The position numbers and the translations under genes are program-made. From NCBI RefSeq assembly GCF_014646695.1, contig NZ_BMNT01000028.1:1-64000 (forward strand): a DNA stretch of 64,000 nucleotides, in the 5' to 3' direction. This DNA is from Sphaerisporangium melleum. Its GTDB lineage: Bacteria; Actinomycetota; Actinomycetes; Streptosporangiales; Streptosporangiaceae. Within the stretch, counting starts at the first letter, position 1. Every line of letters starts with the position of its first letter. Below the pieces are notes generated by a model. The model was not told where the DNA came from. It did no database searches and was given only the letters and a program-made list of their open reading frames with translations. Below are positions 27,013 through 34,558 of the stretch, one piece after another.

Positions 27013-27771
27013 GTGACCGGCATGGACCTGTGGGTGATCGTCCCGGCGTACAACGAGGTCAAGGGCATCGAGGCGACGCTGCGCGCCCTGGAGGAACAGG
27101 ACGACCGGGACTTCACGCTGCTCGTCGTGGACAACGCGAGCACGGACGGCACGGCCGAGGCGGTGCGGGCGTACGCCGCCGCGTCATCGCTGACCGTCCA
27201 CCTCGTCCAGGAAGAGCACAAGGGCACCGGCGCCGCCTCCGACACCGGCATGCGACACGCCATCGCGCAGGGGGCCACCCACCTGGCCAGGACGGACGCC
27301 GACTGCCTGCCGCGCCGCGACTGGGTACGCGCGATCAGGCGGGCCTTCGGCGACGGGCTGGAGATGGTCGGCGGCAAGCTGCGCCCGCGCAACGACGAGT
27401 TCCGGTTGAAGCTGTGGGAGCGCCGCCTCATCCCGTTCGTCGTCGAGGTCGCCGCCGCGTTCGGCCGGCTGCGCCCCGGCAACCGCGACGACGCCTATCT
27501 CGGCCCGTACGTCATGATGCCGGGCGCCACGGTCGCCCTCACCGCCTCGCTCTACGAACGCTCCGGCGGGTTCCCGCGCACCGCCATCGAGGAGGTGCAC
27601 GAGGACCGCGCCCTGGTCAACCGGGTGCGCAAGGTGACCGCCGCGTACGCCTCGCGGCGGGACGTCGTGGTGTACGGCTCGGTGCGCCGCCTGCGCGCGT
27701 ACGGCCTGGCCGGCACCCTCGCCTGGTACGCCGACCACCACTACCGCCCCGAGGTCGTGGACGTCCGATGA
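27013..27771 (+). CDS. Family 2 glycosyltransferase in the Ole-like operon
   Basis: A soluble GT-A glycosyltransferase of about 252 residues. It has WVIVPAYNEVKGIEATLRAL at the start, VVDNASTDGTAEA near 40, the metal-binding RTDADCLPRRDW (DxD type) near 96, and FPRTAIEEVHEDRALVNRV in the acceptor part. There is no C-terminal membrane pair, so it may act on a soluble or membrane-surface acceptor. I favour the GTG at 27013 because of GGAGAAGC; the ATG at 27022 is the alternative. Its stop overlaps the P450 start (ATGA). A glycosyltransferase is not part of the known OleABCD set. Confidence 0.87.
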   Translation: MTGMDLWVIVPAYNEVKGIEATLRALEEQDDRDFTLLVVDNASTDGTAEAVRAYAAASSLTVHLVQEEHKGTGAASDTGMRHAIAQGATHLARTDADCLPRRDWVRAIRRAFGDGLEMVGGKLRPRNDEFRLKLWERRLIPFVVEVAAAFGRLRPGNRDDAYLGPYVMMPGATVALTASLYERSGGFPRTAIEEVHEDRALVNRVRKVTAAYASRRDVVVYGSVRRLRAYGLAGTLAWYADHHYRPEVVDVR

Positions 27772-28961
27772 CCTCCGCCCGCCGCTGCCGGCCAGGGCAG
27801 GAGGCGCGGTTGTATCTGGCCGCGCATCCGGTCGCCTATCCGCTGATGCGGCTGCTCGCCCGGTGCGGCCCGGTGGTGCGGGTGCCCGGCCTCGGCGTCG
27901 TGGTCAACGACGCGGCCACGGCGCGCGCCGTGCTGCTGGACGAACGCTTCCGCAAGGACGGCCCCGGTTCGCCCGGCGACCTGTGGACGCCCGTACTCGG
28001 CCCGTCCGTGCTGCTCAACATGGAGGGCGAGGCGCACGCGGCGCTGCGCCGCAGGCTCGCCCCCCTCTTCGCCCCCGCCACGGTCGGCGCGCTGGTGTCG
28101 CAGGTGCTCGCCGCGCCGCTCGCGGACCTGTCCGCGCGGCTGGGACGCGGCGAGACGGTCGACCTCGCCGACGAGATGCGGCTCATGGCCGGCGCGGTCA
28201 TCTGCCGGGTGATCGGCATGGGCGAGGTCTCCGCGACCGAGGCGCGCGCGCTCTTCGCCGAGGGCGAGCGCGTGGTGTCCATGGTGTCGCTGCGCTCGCG
28301 CCGCCTGTCGGAACCGCAGATCGCCGCCGCCCGCGAAGTGCTGGACCGGGTGGGCGACATCGCCGCGGCCGCCTACGCGCGGGGCGATGAGACCACGGTC
28401 ATGGGCCGCATGCGTTCCCTCGGCCTGTCGGAGGCCGAGGCGCGGGGCGCGGCGGGCGCGTTCTTCCTCACCGGCACCGAGACCGTGGCCACGTTCGTCC
28501 CCCGGCTGGTCGCGCTGCTGCACGACGCGGGCCTGCACCCGGACGGGCCGCAGGAACTGGACCGGGCGATCGAAGAGGCGATGCGGATCACCACCCCGAC
28601 ACCGGTCATGCTGCGCTCGGTGGCCACCCCCGCGCGGGTCGGCCGGGTGCCGGTACGGCCGGGCGACCGGGTGCTCATCGTCACGCACAACTGCGCCCGC
28701 GCCTACGGCCCGTTCGACCCGCACCGGCCGCACCCGCCGGAGCTGCGCCACCTGTGGTTCGGGGCCGGGCCGCACTTCTGCGTCGGCTACCCGCTGGCGC
28801 TGGCCGAGATCCGCGCCGTGGCCGCCGCGGTCCTCGCCCACCCCGTCCGCGTCACCGCCCGCCGCCCCGCCCGCAGAGTGCTCATCCCCGCCTACCGCCA
28901 CCTGTGGATCACCGCGGCCCGCCCCGCCACCACGTCCGTGCCCACCCGGCCGGCCGCATGA
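27768..28961 (+). CDS. Cytochrome P450 in the Ole-like operon
   Basis: A 397-residue bacterial class P450. Signatures: FGAGPHFCVG with heme-ligand Cys338, ExxR in the K helix (EEAMR, Glu270 and Arg273), and an I-helix AFFLTGTETVA where the usual Gly-x-Asp/Glu-Thr is GTET. It needs a ferredoxin and reductase, not encoded here. It overlaps the glycosyltransferase stop by four bases. Tailoring oxidation of the lipid made by the OleA/C/D-like enzymes is inferred from context. The closest named family cannot be told by eye. Confidence 0.9.
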   Translation: MTSARRCRPGQEARLYLAAHPVAYPLMRLLARCGPVVRVPGLGVVVNDAATARAVLLDERFRKDGPGSPGDLWTPVLGPSVLLNMEGEAHAALRRRLAPLFAPATVGALVSQVLAAPLADLSARLGRGETVDLADEMRLMAGAVICRVIGMGEVSATEARALFAEGERVVSMVSLRSRRLSEPQIAAAREVLDRVGDIAAAAYARGDETTVMGRMRSLGLSEAEARGAAGAFFLTGTETVATFVPRLVALLHDAGLHPDGPQELDRAIEEAMRITTPTPVMLRSVATPARVGRVPVRPGDRVLIVTHNCARAYGPFDPHRPHPPELRHLWFGAGPHFCVGYPLALAEIRAVAAAVLAHPVRVTARRPARRVLIPAYRHLWITAARPATTSVPTRPAA

Positions 28962-29032
28962 CCACGTCGAAGCGCCGCCCAGCGGGACCCCGGGTGCGCC
29001 CCCGACCCGAGAAGATCGGAGCGACCAGGTGA
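28958..29032 (+). CDS. Possible 24-residue basic peptide bridging P450 and ligase genes
   Basis: A 24-codon frame begins with an ATG that overlaps the P450 stop (ATGA). It ends with a TGA that overlaps the GTG of the AMP ligase (GTGA). The peptide is rich in Arg, Lys and Pro (MTTSKRRPAGPRV...). Coupling at both ends suggests it is translated, perhaps only to carry ribosomes across the 67-base gap. No ribosome site separate from the P450 end is visible. A fortuitous frame remains possible. Confidence 0.35.
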   Translation: MTTSKRRPAGPRVRPRPEKIGATR

Positions 29033-30750
29033 AGGACGTCGTCACCGAGGTGCTCGACGCAGCGGCGGGTGCCCCGCGCCATGTCGCGATCATCGACCAG
29101 CGCGGCGCGCGCCTGACGTACGGCGAGCTGGAGCGCCGGGTCCGCGCCGGGTCCGAGGCCATGGCGGGCCTGCGGCCGGGCGAGGCGGTGCTCTTCGCCA
29201 CCCGGCCCGGTCCGGACGCCGTGGTCCTGGCGCTGGGAGCCGTCGCGGCCGGCGGGATGCTCGTCCTGGTCGATCCCGGCCTGGCCCCCGAGGTGGCGGC
29301 CGGGCGGCTGGCCCTGGCGCCCCCGTCCTGGGTGGTCGCCGACGCGCTCGCCTACACCCTGAGCGGGCCGCTGCGCGGCCTGGCCCGCCGCCGGGGGCTC
29401 ACGCTGCCCCGGCTCGCCGAGCCGATTCCCGGCCGTGCGGTGCGGCACCTGTACGCGGGCCGGTGGCTGCCCGGCGTCCCCCGCGGCGCCCTCGCCCTGC
29501 ACTCCCTGCCCGGCTACCAGGCCCCACCCCACACCCCGGCAGCCCTCTCTGGTGCTGAATCACCCCACGCCCGGACAGCACCCCACGATCCGGCGGTCCC
29601 GCATGGTCCGGCGGCAGCCCACGATCCGACAGCGCCCTACGACCCGGCGGCAGGCCACCGCCTGGGAACGGCGCAGACCCCTACGCCGCCGTACCTCCAT
29701 GCAGAGCACCGTGACGACCCCGATGGGCGGCATCGCCCACCCACAGCCGCCCCGTCCCGGCCTGGCAGCGCCGTCCTGGGCGAGCAGCCGGCCGTGGTGG
29801 TGTTCACTTCGGGGACGACCGGACGGCCGCGCGGCGTCGTGCACACCCGGGGGTCGCTCGCCGAGGGCTCGGCGCTCTTCCGCTCCGCGGTCCCGCTGGC
29901 CCCCGGCGACGTCGTGCACACCGACCAGCTCATGCTGGGCCTGCCCGCCCTCATGGCCGGTGCCACCTGGTCACTGCCCGGCGGGCGGCCGTTCGCCCGG
30001 GAAGTGGCCGAACGGGAGGCCACCCACGCCTTCTGCGTCCCGGTGCGGCTCGACCGCATCCTGCGGGAGGACCCCCGGCTGCCGGACACCCTGCGCCACC
30101 TGCTGCTCGGCACGGCCCCCTCCCCGCCCGCCGTACTGCGCCGCGCCCGCGCCGCCGCCCCGCGCGCCGACATCCGCTCGGTGTACGCGATGACCGAGGC
30201 ACTGCCGATCGCCATCGCGACCGCGGAGGAGAAGCTGGCCTGCCCGGAGGGGGACCTGCTCGGCACGCCGCTACCGGGAGTCGCCGCCCGGATCGCCGAC
30301 GACGGGGAACTGCACGTCTCGGGTCCGCAGCTCGCCCGCGGCTACCTCGGTGAGCCGCCGCTGCGCGAGGTCGCCACCGGTGACCTGGCCCGTCTCGACG
30401 AGCACGGCCGGTTGGTCCTGCTCGGCCGCAAGAAGGACATGATCCTCCGGGACGGGGTGAACATCTACCCGGGCCTGTACGAGCCGGCGCTGGCCGCGCT
30501 GCCCGGGGTGGCGGAGGCCGCGATCGTCGGCGTCACCGACCCGGCGACCGGCGACGAGGAGGTCGTGCTCGCCGTGCGTCCCGACGACGGGTTCGACCCG
30601 GCCGCGCTGCGCCGCGCCGTACCCGGCCTGGTGGACGCCGGGGCGCTGCCCGACCGGGTCGCGGTCCTCGATGCCTTCCCCCGTACGGGCCGGACCGACA
30701 AGCTCGACCGCGCCCGCCTGCGCGCCGCGGTCGCTCGTGGGCGGCCATGA
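29029..30750 (+). CDS. OleC-like AMP-dependent acyl ligase with low-complexity insertion
   Basis: A 573-residue ANL-superfamily enzyme. Motifs: P-loop FTSGTTGRPRG (259-269), YAMTEALPIA, TGDLARLDEHGRLVLLGRKKDMI, and the C-terminal PRTGRTDKLDR with the catalytic Lys. In the OleA/C/D context the nearest known role is beta-lactone synthetase (OleC), which adenylates a beta-hydroxy acid and closes the lactone. Residues about 165-248, just before the P-loop, form a Pro/His/Ala-rich stretch with repeated HDPA, HGPA and YDPA units not expected in the family. The GTG start has GGAG eight bases upstream. The stop overlaps the next gene (ATGA). A fatty-acyl-AMP or acyl-CoA ligase is the alternative. Confidence 0.85.
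   Translation: MKDVVTEVLDAAAGAPRHVAIIDQRGARLTYGELERRVRAGSEAMAGLRPGEAVLFATRPGPDAVVLALGAVAAGGMLVLVDPGLAPEVAAGRLALAPPSWVVADALAYTLSGPLRGLARRRGLTLPRLAEPIPGRAVRHLYAGRWLPGVPRGALALHSLPGYQAPPHTPAALSGAESPHARTAPHDPAVPHGPAAAHDPTAPYDPAAGHRLGTAQTPTPPYLHAEHRDDPDGRHRPPTAAPSRPGSAVLGEQPAVVVFTSGTTGRPRGVVHTRGSLAEGSALFRSAVPLAPGDVVHTDQLMLGLPALMAGATWSLPGGRPFAREVAEREATHAFCVPVRLDRILREDPRLPDTLRHLLLGTAPSPPAVLRRARAAAPRADIRSVYAMTEALPIAIATAEEKLACPEGDLLGTPLPGVAARIADDGELHVSGPQLARGYLGEPPLREVATGDLARLDEHGRLVLLGRKKDMILRDGVNIYPGLYEPALAALPGVAEAAIVGVTDPATGDEEVVLAVRPDDGFDPAALRRAVPGLVDAGALPDRVAVLDAFPRTGRTDKLDRARLRAAVARGRP
29521..29772 (+). repeat. Low-complexity repeat inside the AMP ligase gene
   Basis: In-frame degenerate 12- and 24-base units (CACGATCCGGCG, CATGGTCCGGCG, TACGACCCGGCG) encode Pro/His/Asp/Ala repeats between the N-terminal part and the P-loop. 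The frame is kept open throughout, so the insertion is tolerated or functional as a linker. Confidence 0.6.
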
Positions 30751-31763
30751 AGGTCGCGGTCACCGGGGCGTCGGGGTTCGTCGGCGGCGCCGTGTGCCAG
30801 GCCGCCGCGGCGGCCGGGTGGGAGGTTCACGCCTTCGGCCGCCGCCCCCGCGCGGCTCTCGGCACGACGGAAGCGGCCGTGACGCCGTCGCACGGACGGT
30901 CCGGCAGGGCCGGCCGGTTCGGCGTCGGCCGGTCGCGCGGCGGCCTCGCCGTCGCGGCGACCATGGCGGCGTCGTACCGCTCCTGGGACATCACCCGGCC
31001 ACCGCCGGACGACCTGCCCGAGGTGGACGCGGTGATCCACTGCGCGGGCACCGTGACCGACTGGGGCCCGTCCCGGGAGTTCTTCGAGGTCAACGCGCAC
31101 GGCACGCTACGGGTACGGCAGGCCTTCCCCGGCGCGCGGTTCGTCCACGTGAGCACGGCCAGCGTGTACGACCCGCTGCGCCCCACGGTGATGGCCCGCG
31201 AGGACGAGTGCCACGCGGCGCGGTACGTCAACGCCTATGGCGCTTCGAAGGCCCTGGCCGAGCGATTGGTGCGGGACACGGCCGTGGTGCTCAGGCCGCA
31301 CGCGATCTACGGCCCTGGTGACCGTACCCTGCTGCCCCGGCTGCTCGGCGCGGTACGCGGCGGCCGGCTGTGGGCGGTCGGCACCGGACGTCAGCGCATC
31401 AGCCTGACCTCGGTCGGCAACCTGGCACAGGCATGCCTGCAGGCCGCCGCCGGCCCGGTGGAGACCGGGGTGTTCAACGTGACCGACGCCGACCCCGTCG
31501 TCCTGGACGACGCCCTGCGCGCCTTCCTGCGTGAACGAGGCGTCGCCGCCCGCCCGGCCTACCTGCCCGCCGCCGTCGCCGGGCCGCTGGCCGCGGTCGC
31601 CGAGACCGCCTTCCACACGCTCGGCCGCTCCCGCCCGCCGCGCCTGACCCGGTACGGCGTCGGCCACCTCGCCGTGGAGCGCACCCTCGACATCACCGCC
31701 GCCCGCCACCACCTCGGCTACCGCCCCACCCCCACGTCCTTCCAAGGAGCCGCCACCTGGTGA
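30747..31763 (+). CDS. OleD-like NAD(P)-dependent epimerase/3-beta-HSD-type reductase
   Basis: A 338-residue extended short-chain dehydrogenase. It has the nucleotide motif VTGASGFVGGAVC (TGxxGxxG), STASVY near 135 and the catalytic YGASK (YxxxK) in NAYGASKALAERL. FEVNAHGTLRVRQAF fits the 3-beta-hydroxysteroid dehydrogenase/OleD group. OleD reduces the 2-alkyl-3-ketoacid from OleA to the 3-hydroxy acid that OleC uses. An Arg/Gly/Ala-rich stretch near 34-70 looks like a lineage-specific insertion. The start overlaps the ligase stop (ATGA). This is the last gene of the operon. Confidence 0.83.
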   Translation: MKVAVTGASGFVGGAVCQAAAAAGWEVHAFGRRPRAALGTTEAAVTPSHGRSGRAGRFGVGRSRGGLAVAATMAASYRSWDITRPPPDDLPEVDAVIHCAGTVTDWGPSREFFEVNAHGTLRVRQAFPGARFVHVSTASVYDPLRPTVMAREDECHAARYVNAYGASKALAERLVRDTAVVLRPHAIYGPGDRTLLPRLLGAVRGGRLWAVGTGRQRISLTSVGNLAQACLQAAAGPVETGVFNVTDADPVVLDDALRAFLRERGVAARPAYLPAAVAGPLAAVAETAFHTLGRSRPPRLTRYGVGHLAVERTLDITAARHHLGYRPTPTSFQGAATW

Positions 31764-32163
31764 GCCGGAACCGGGAGCGCTGTCATCCGCCACCTGCTCG
31801 GTAGGGTCTGGTGCACTGCCTGCTCGCTTGATTGACTGGCGCCGTGCTGACCTCCCGGCGCTCAACCGCGTCTTCTGGACGAGCTTTAGCAAAGTTGATC
31901 ATGATAACGCTGCTGATGGGCGTCGTGCTCGCGATGGGCATGTGGTGGTTGCTGGCAGGGGGATGGAACGCCCTGCTGGATGCGCTGCCGATATGGCTAC
32001 CGCATACCCGCTCCTAGCCACGAACCTCGACGCATGAGGTGCTACTCATCCTGAGCAGGGGCTCTCTCTGATGAGGTGCCCGCGCGGCGGTGGGCACGTC
32101 ACTCGGCCTGTAGTCGCTGCCAAGCCGGCTCTGCAGGCTCGGGGCCGCCATGAGCGGAAGCGA
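31764..32163. other. 400-bp region after the Ole-like operon, possible gene remnant
   Basis: No well-supported gene. A rightward frame at about 31832-32017 encodes a hydrophobic peptide (LIMITLLMGVVLAMGMWWLLAG) but lacks a ribosome site and contains TTA, TCA and ATA codons that are rare in this genome. The local composition is less GC-rich than its surroundings. It may be a small membrane protein or a decayed fragment of an acquired element. Confidence 0.3.
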
Positions 32164-33405
32164 TCACCGTGGTCGCGGGTGGGTGGGGCCGCACAGTTCC
32201 CGGTATGCCTCGCGTAGCTCAGCCACCTCGGGGAGGTGACGGGTTTCCACTGCGCTGATCACCTCGGCTGCTCGCCAGTAGTTCGACGGCACCAGAAGCC
32301 CGCTCGTGATCGCGGTGAGGGTCAGGTGCCCGGCCTCGTCGGGCTGATCGGCGGCCAGTAGCGCCAGGGCGAGATCAAGCCGGGCGGACACGGCCCGGCG
32401 GGGCCGGGGCGGGCCGTCGGTCGTGGACTGGAGCCGGGCGAGCACACCACGGGCGTACGGCTCGGCCGCGGGGTCACCGAGCCAGGACAGCGTGGTGGCG
32501 GTGTAGGCGTCCGACTTGGCGGGGTCGTACCGGTAGTGATGTTCGGGCCGGTCCGGAGTCGGCAGGGGAGCGACCAGGCGGGCCACCCGGTCGAGCGTCT
32601 CGCGTGTCTCCCGTGCCGCGCCGAGCCGAGCCCACGCCCGGCCTTCCTGGGCAGTCGCCTGGATGTAGGCGGAGCCGCCCTTGGGCGCGACCCGTTGCGC
32701 GGCCTGGGCTAGATCGAGTGCGTGCTGGTGGTCCCCGGCGGTGAGCACCTGCCACGCCTGGGTCTCCAGGCACCACGCGGCGATCTCGGGGTAGTCGGCG
32801 TGTTTGGCCAGATGAGCGGCCGTACGCAGCCGGGCACCGCCAGCGGAGAACTGGTGAAGATCTATGTGGCAGGTCGCGGCGAGCAGTGAGAGCCAGCCAC
32901 CCACGACGAGGAGACGCCGGTGTTCGTCAAGGGTCTTGCGCGCGTCCAGCAACTGAAACACATATCTCAGGTGGCGGCGTACCCGGACGAGCAGCTCGCC
33001 CGGCGGCGTACCCGGATAGGCGATCGCCAGCTCATCGACGGCCAGTTCCAACCGCTCGATCGTCTCGCGGCCGATGTCGCTTGCCTCGATCCGCCGCGCC
33101 AGCTCAAGCGCCTCCAGTTCGTCGTCAGAACCGCCCACCGTCGTGACCTCGGCCGCTCCGGCGAACAACTCCTCGGCCGGAACACCGAACACCCGGCTGT
33201 ACAACTCGGTGTACAACTCACCGGGTCGGTGTTCGCCGGCCTCCCACGCCCTGATCATGCGGCGAAGACTTTCGCCGGTCGGCAGCCGCTCGCGGGTGCG
33301 CTCATCGGCCGCCTCTCGCAGCCGGGCGGCCGTGTCCTTCAAGGACCAGAGGCGATCACAACGCTCAGCACGAAGCCGAGCGGCCCACCCCGGAAGCATG
33401 TTCAT
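32164..33405 (-). CDS. HTH (XRE-like)-TPR regulator of an actinomycete cassette
   Basis: A 413-residue protein with an N-terminal helix-turn-helix-like region (about 1-75: LPGWAARLRAERCDRLWSLKDTAARL, RMIRAWEAGEHRPGELYTELYSRVFGVP) and a long C-terminal helical-repeat (TPR-like) part (about 130-400, with repeated Ala/Leu pairs). Such proteins are numerous in Streptomyces and relatives, often next to small unknown proteins, and probably act as ligand- or peptide-responsive regulators. The ATG at 33405 is chosen because the longer frame to 33537 runs into a terminator hairpin. It is divergent from the small-protein pair at 33.6-34.4 kb. Confidence 0.8.
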   Translation of the reverse strand: MNMLPGWAARLRAERCDRLWSLKDTAARLREAADERTRERLPTGESLRRMIRAWEAGEHRPGELYTELYSRVFGVPAEELFAGAAEVTTVGGSDDELEALELARRIEASDIGRETIERLELAVDELAIAYPGTPPGELLVRVRRHLRYVFQLLDARKTLDEHRRLLVVGGWLSLLAATCHIDLHQFSAGGARLRTAAHLAKHADYPEIAAWCLETQAWQVLTAGDHQHALDLAQAAQRVAPKGGSAYIQATAQEGRAWARLGAARETRETLDRVARLVAPLPTPDRPEHHYRYDPAKSDAYTATTLSWLGDPAAEPYARGVLARLQSTTDGPPRPRRAVSARLDLALALLAADQPDEAGHLTLTAITSGLLVPSNYWRAAEVISAVETRHLPEVAELREAYRELCGPTHPRPR

Positions 33406-33515
33406 CGCCGCGTGCCACCTCTCGGGGGGAACGAGGATATCCGCCTGCCTCCTCCAGTCTCCCCTTCCGTAGCCCGAACGCGCACGGTTGTGATGGACCT
33501 GCCAGGTAAAAACGC

Positions 33516-33551
33516 GGGCCCGCCCGGCGCTGCACACGACCGGACGGGCCC
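33516..33551 (-). terminator. Leftward intrinsic terminator with U-run, upstream of the HTH-TPR gene
   Basis: GGGCCCGCCCGG (33516-33527) pairs with CCGGACGGGCCC (33540-33551), with one mismatch. Read leftward, the stem is followed by CGCGTTTTTACC, giving a five-base U-run. It sits between the divergent genes, so it either blocks leftward read-through or works as a leader attenuator for the regulator gene. Confidence 0.65.
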
Positions 33552-33577
33552 TTGATCAGGAATCGAGGTCCTGACCC

Positions 33578-34072
33578 GTGTCCAACCCTAGGACCATTCG
33601 GGCGATTCGGATTCGGTGGCGGAGGGATGCGCCGCCTTTGCCGTTGGGGTGCCGGTGGTGTGGTCATCCGCCCTACGACCACCGGGCGCACACCCTTCCG
33701 CATCGGCGGCACCACCAGTGGGAGCAGCCCACCGCCGCGCAGATGCGCGCACGGCTGGACGCCCGGCGGCGCCTCGGCGGCTGCGACCACCCGCCCGCCG
33801 TCCCCGTCCGTCCCATCGCCGTACGCTCCGCCGGTTTCACCCGTCCTCTCGCCGATTCCGCCGCTCGCGACCGGTCTGCGGCTCTCACCCGGCCCCGGGC
33901 TGAGCCTGCCGTCGCCATCGGTTCCGCCACGTCGGCGCGTATCCGTACGCCTCATCCGCCGGGGGTCACGCCATCCGGTGAGTACGCCGCCGCGATTCCG
34001 CCGGGTCGTCGCCGAGACCCGGACCGAATTGTGGACAGGCGGCGTGCCTACCACCTGGGAGCGGGACGGTGA
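33578..34072 (+). CDS. Small CxxC/His-motif protein of the HTH-TPR cassette
   Basis: A 164-residue protein. Near residue 24 it has GCRWCGHPPYDH followed by HRRHHQWEQPTAAQMRARLDARRRLGG, a Cys/His cluster followed by a basic helix seen in short uncharacterised actinomycete proteins. The C-terminal half is Pro/Arg-rich and poorly structured. The GTG start has GAGGTC about eight bases upstream. The stop overlaps the next gene's start (GTGA), which supports the full frame. Zinc binding is plausible. Function unknown. Confidence 0.6.
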   Translation: MSNPRTIRAIRIRWRRDAPPLPLGCRWCGHPPYDHRAHTLPHRRHHQWEQPTAAQMRARLDARRRLGGCDHPPAVPVRPIAVRSAGFTRPLADSAARDRSAALTRPRAEPAVAIGSATSARIRTPHPPGVTPSGEYAAAIPPGRRRDPDRIVDRRRAYHLGAGR

Positions 34073-34398
34073 GCCGGGCGACCGAAGGCCGGCGGGAGGA
34101 GCCGCCGACGTTGTGGATGTGGGAAGCCGACGCACCTGACGGGAACGGCGTATGCGGGGTGACCGACGTACGCGAGACCGCCCACCGGGAACTGCTCGCC
34201 GCGCTGGAGGCCATGCCGGTGCGCAGCCAGGGCACCATCCGCACCGCCCGGCTCGACCCATACGCGCACCCCTACCCCTGCTATGACTACGGCCTGGTTC
34301 TGGTGGACGCCTATCGGGACGAGGTCACCGGCGCGATCGTCCTGCGGTCCGCGCTCCGGCGGCCGGCTCGGTCCGCCCATGGGGACGGTGCATCATGA
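34069..34398 (+). CDS. Small unknown protein coupled to the CxxC protein
   Basis: A 109-residue acidic protein with no recognised domain (EPPTLWMWEADAPDGNG, DVRETAHRELLAALEAMP, YDYGLVLVDAYRDEVTGAIV). It starts with a GTG overlapping the upstream stop, so the two are probably translated as a unit. The pair faces away from the HTH-TPR regulator, and regulation by that protein is the simplest model (inference). Confidence 0.58.
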   Translation: MSRATEGRREEPPTLWMWEADAPDGNGVCGVTDVRETAHRELLAALEAMPVRSQGTIRTARLDPYAHPYPCYDYGLVLVDAYRDEVTGAIVLRSALRRPARSAHGDGAS

Positions 34399-34558
34399 CG
34401 GGCGTCCTTTGGGCTGATCACCCGCGCGCGGTCAGAGGTTGGTGATCACTATGTGTCATGACTTGTCTTGACTGTGGGCATTGCGGGATCGGCGCTCGGG
34501 TGCGAACGTCGAAAGGACCGTTCGCAAAGGGGAGCGAACCGACGGAGGGACCCCGACT

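Noticed and set aside
31832-32017. Small hydrophobic ORF as a firm gene
   Set aside because: TTG start, no ribosome site and rare codons; kept only as a possible remnant in the intergenic entry.
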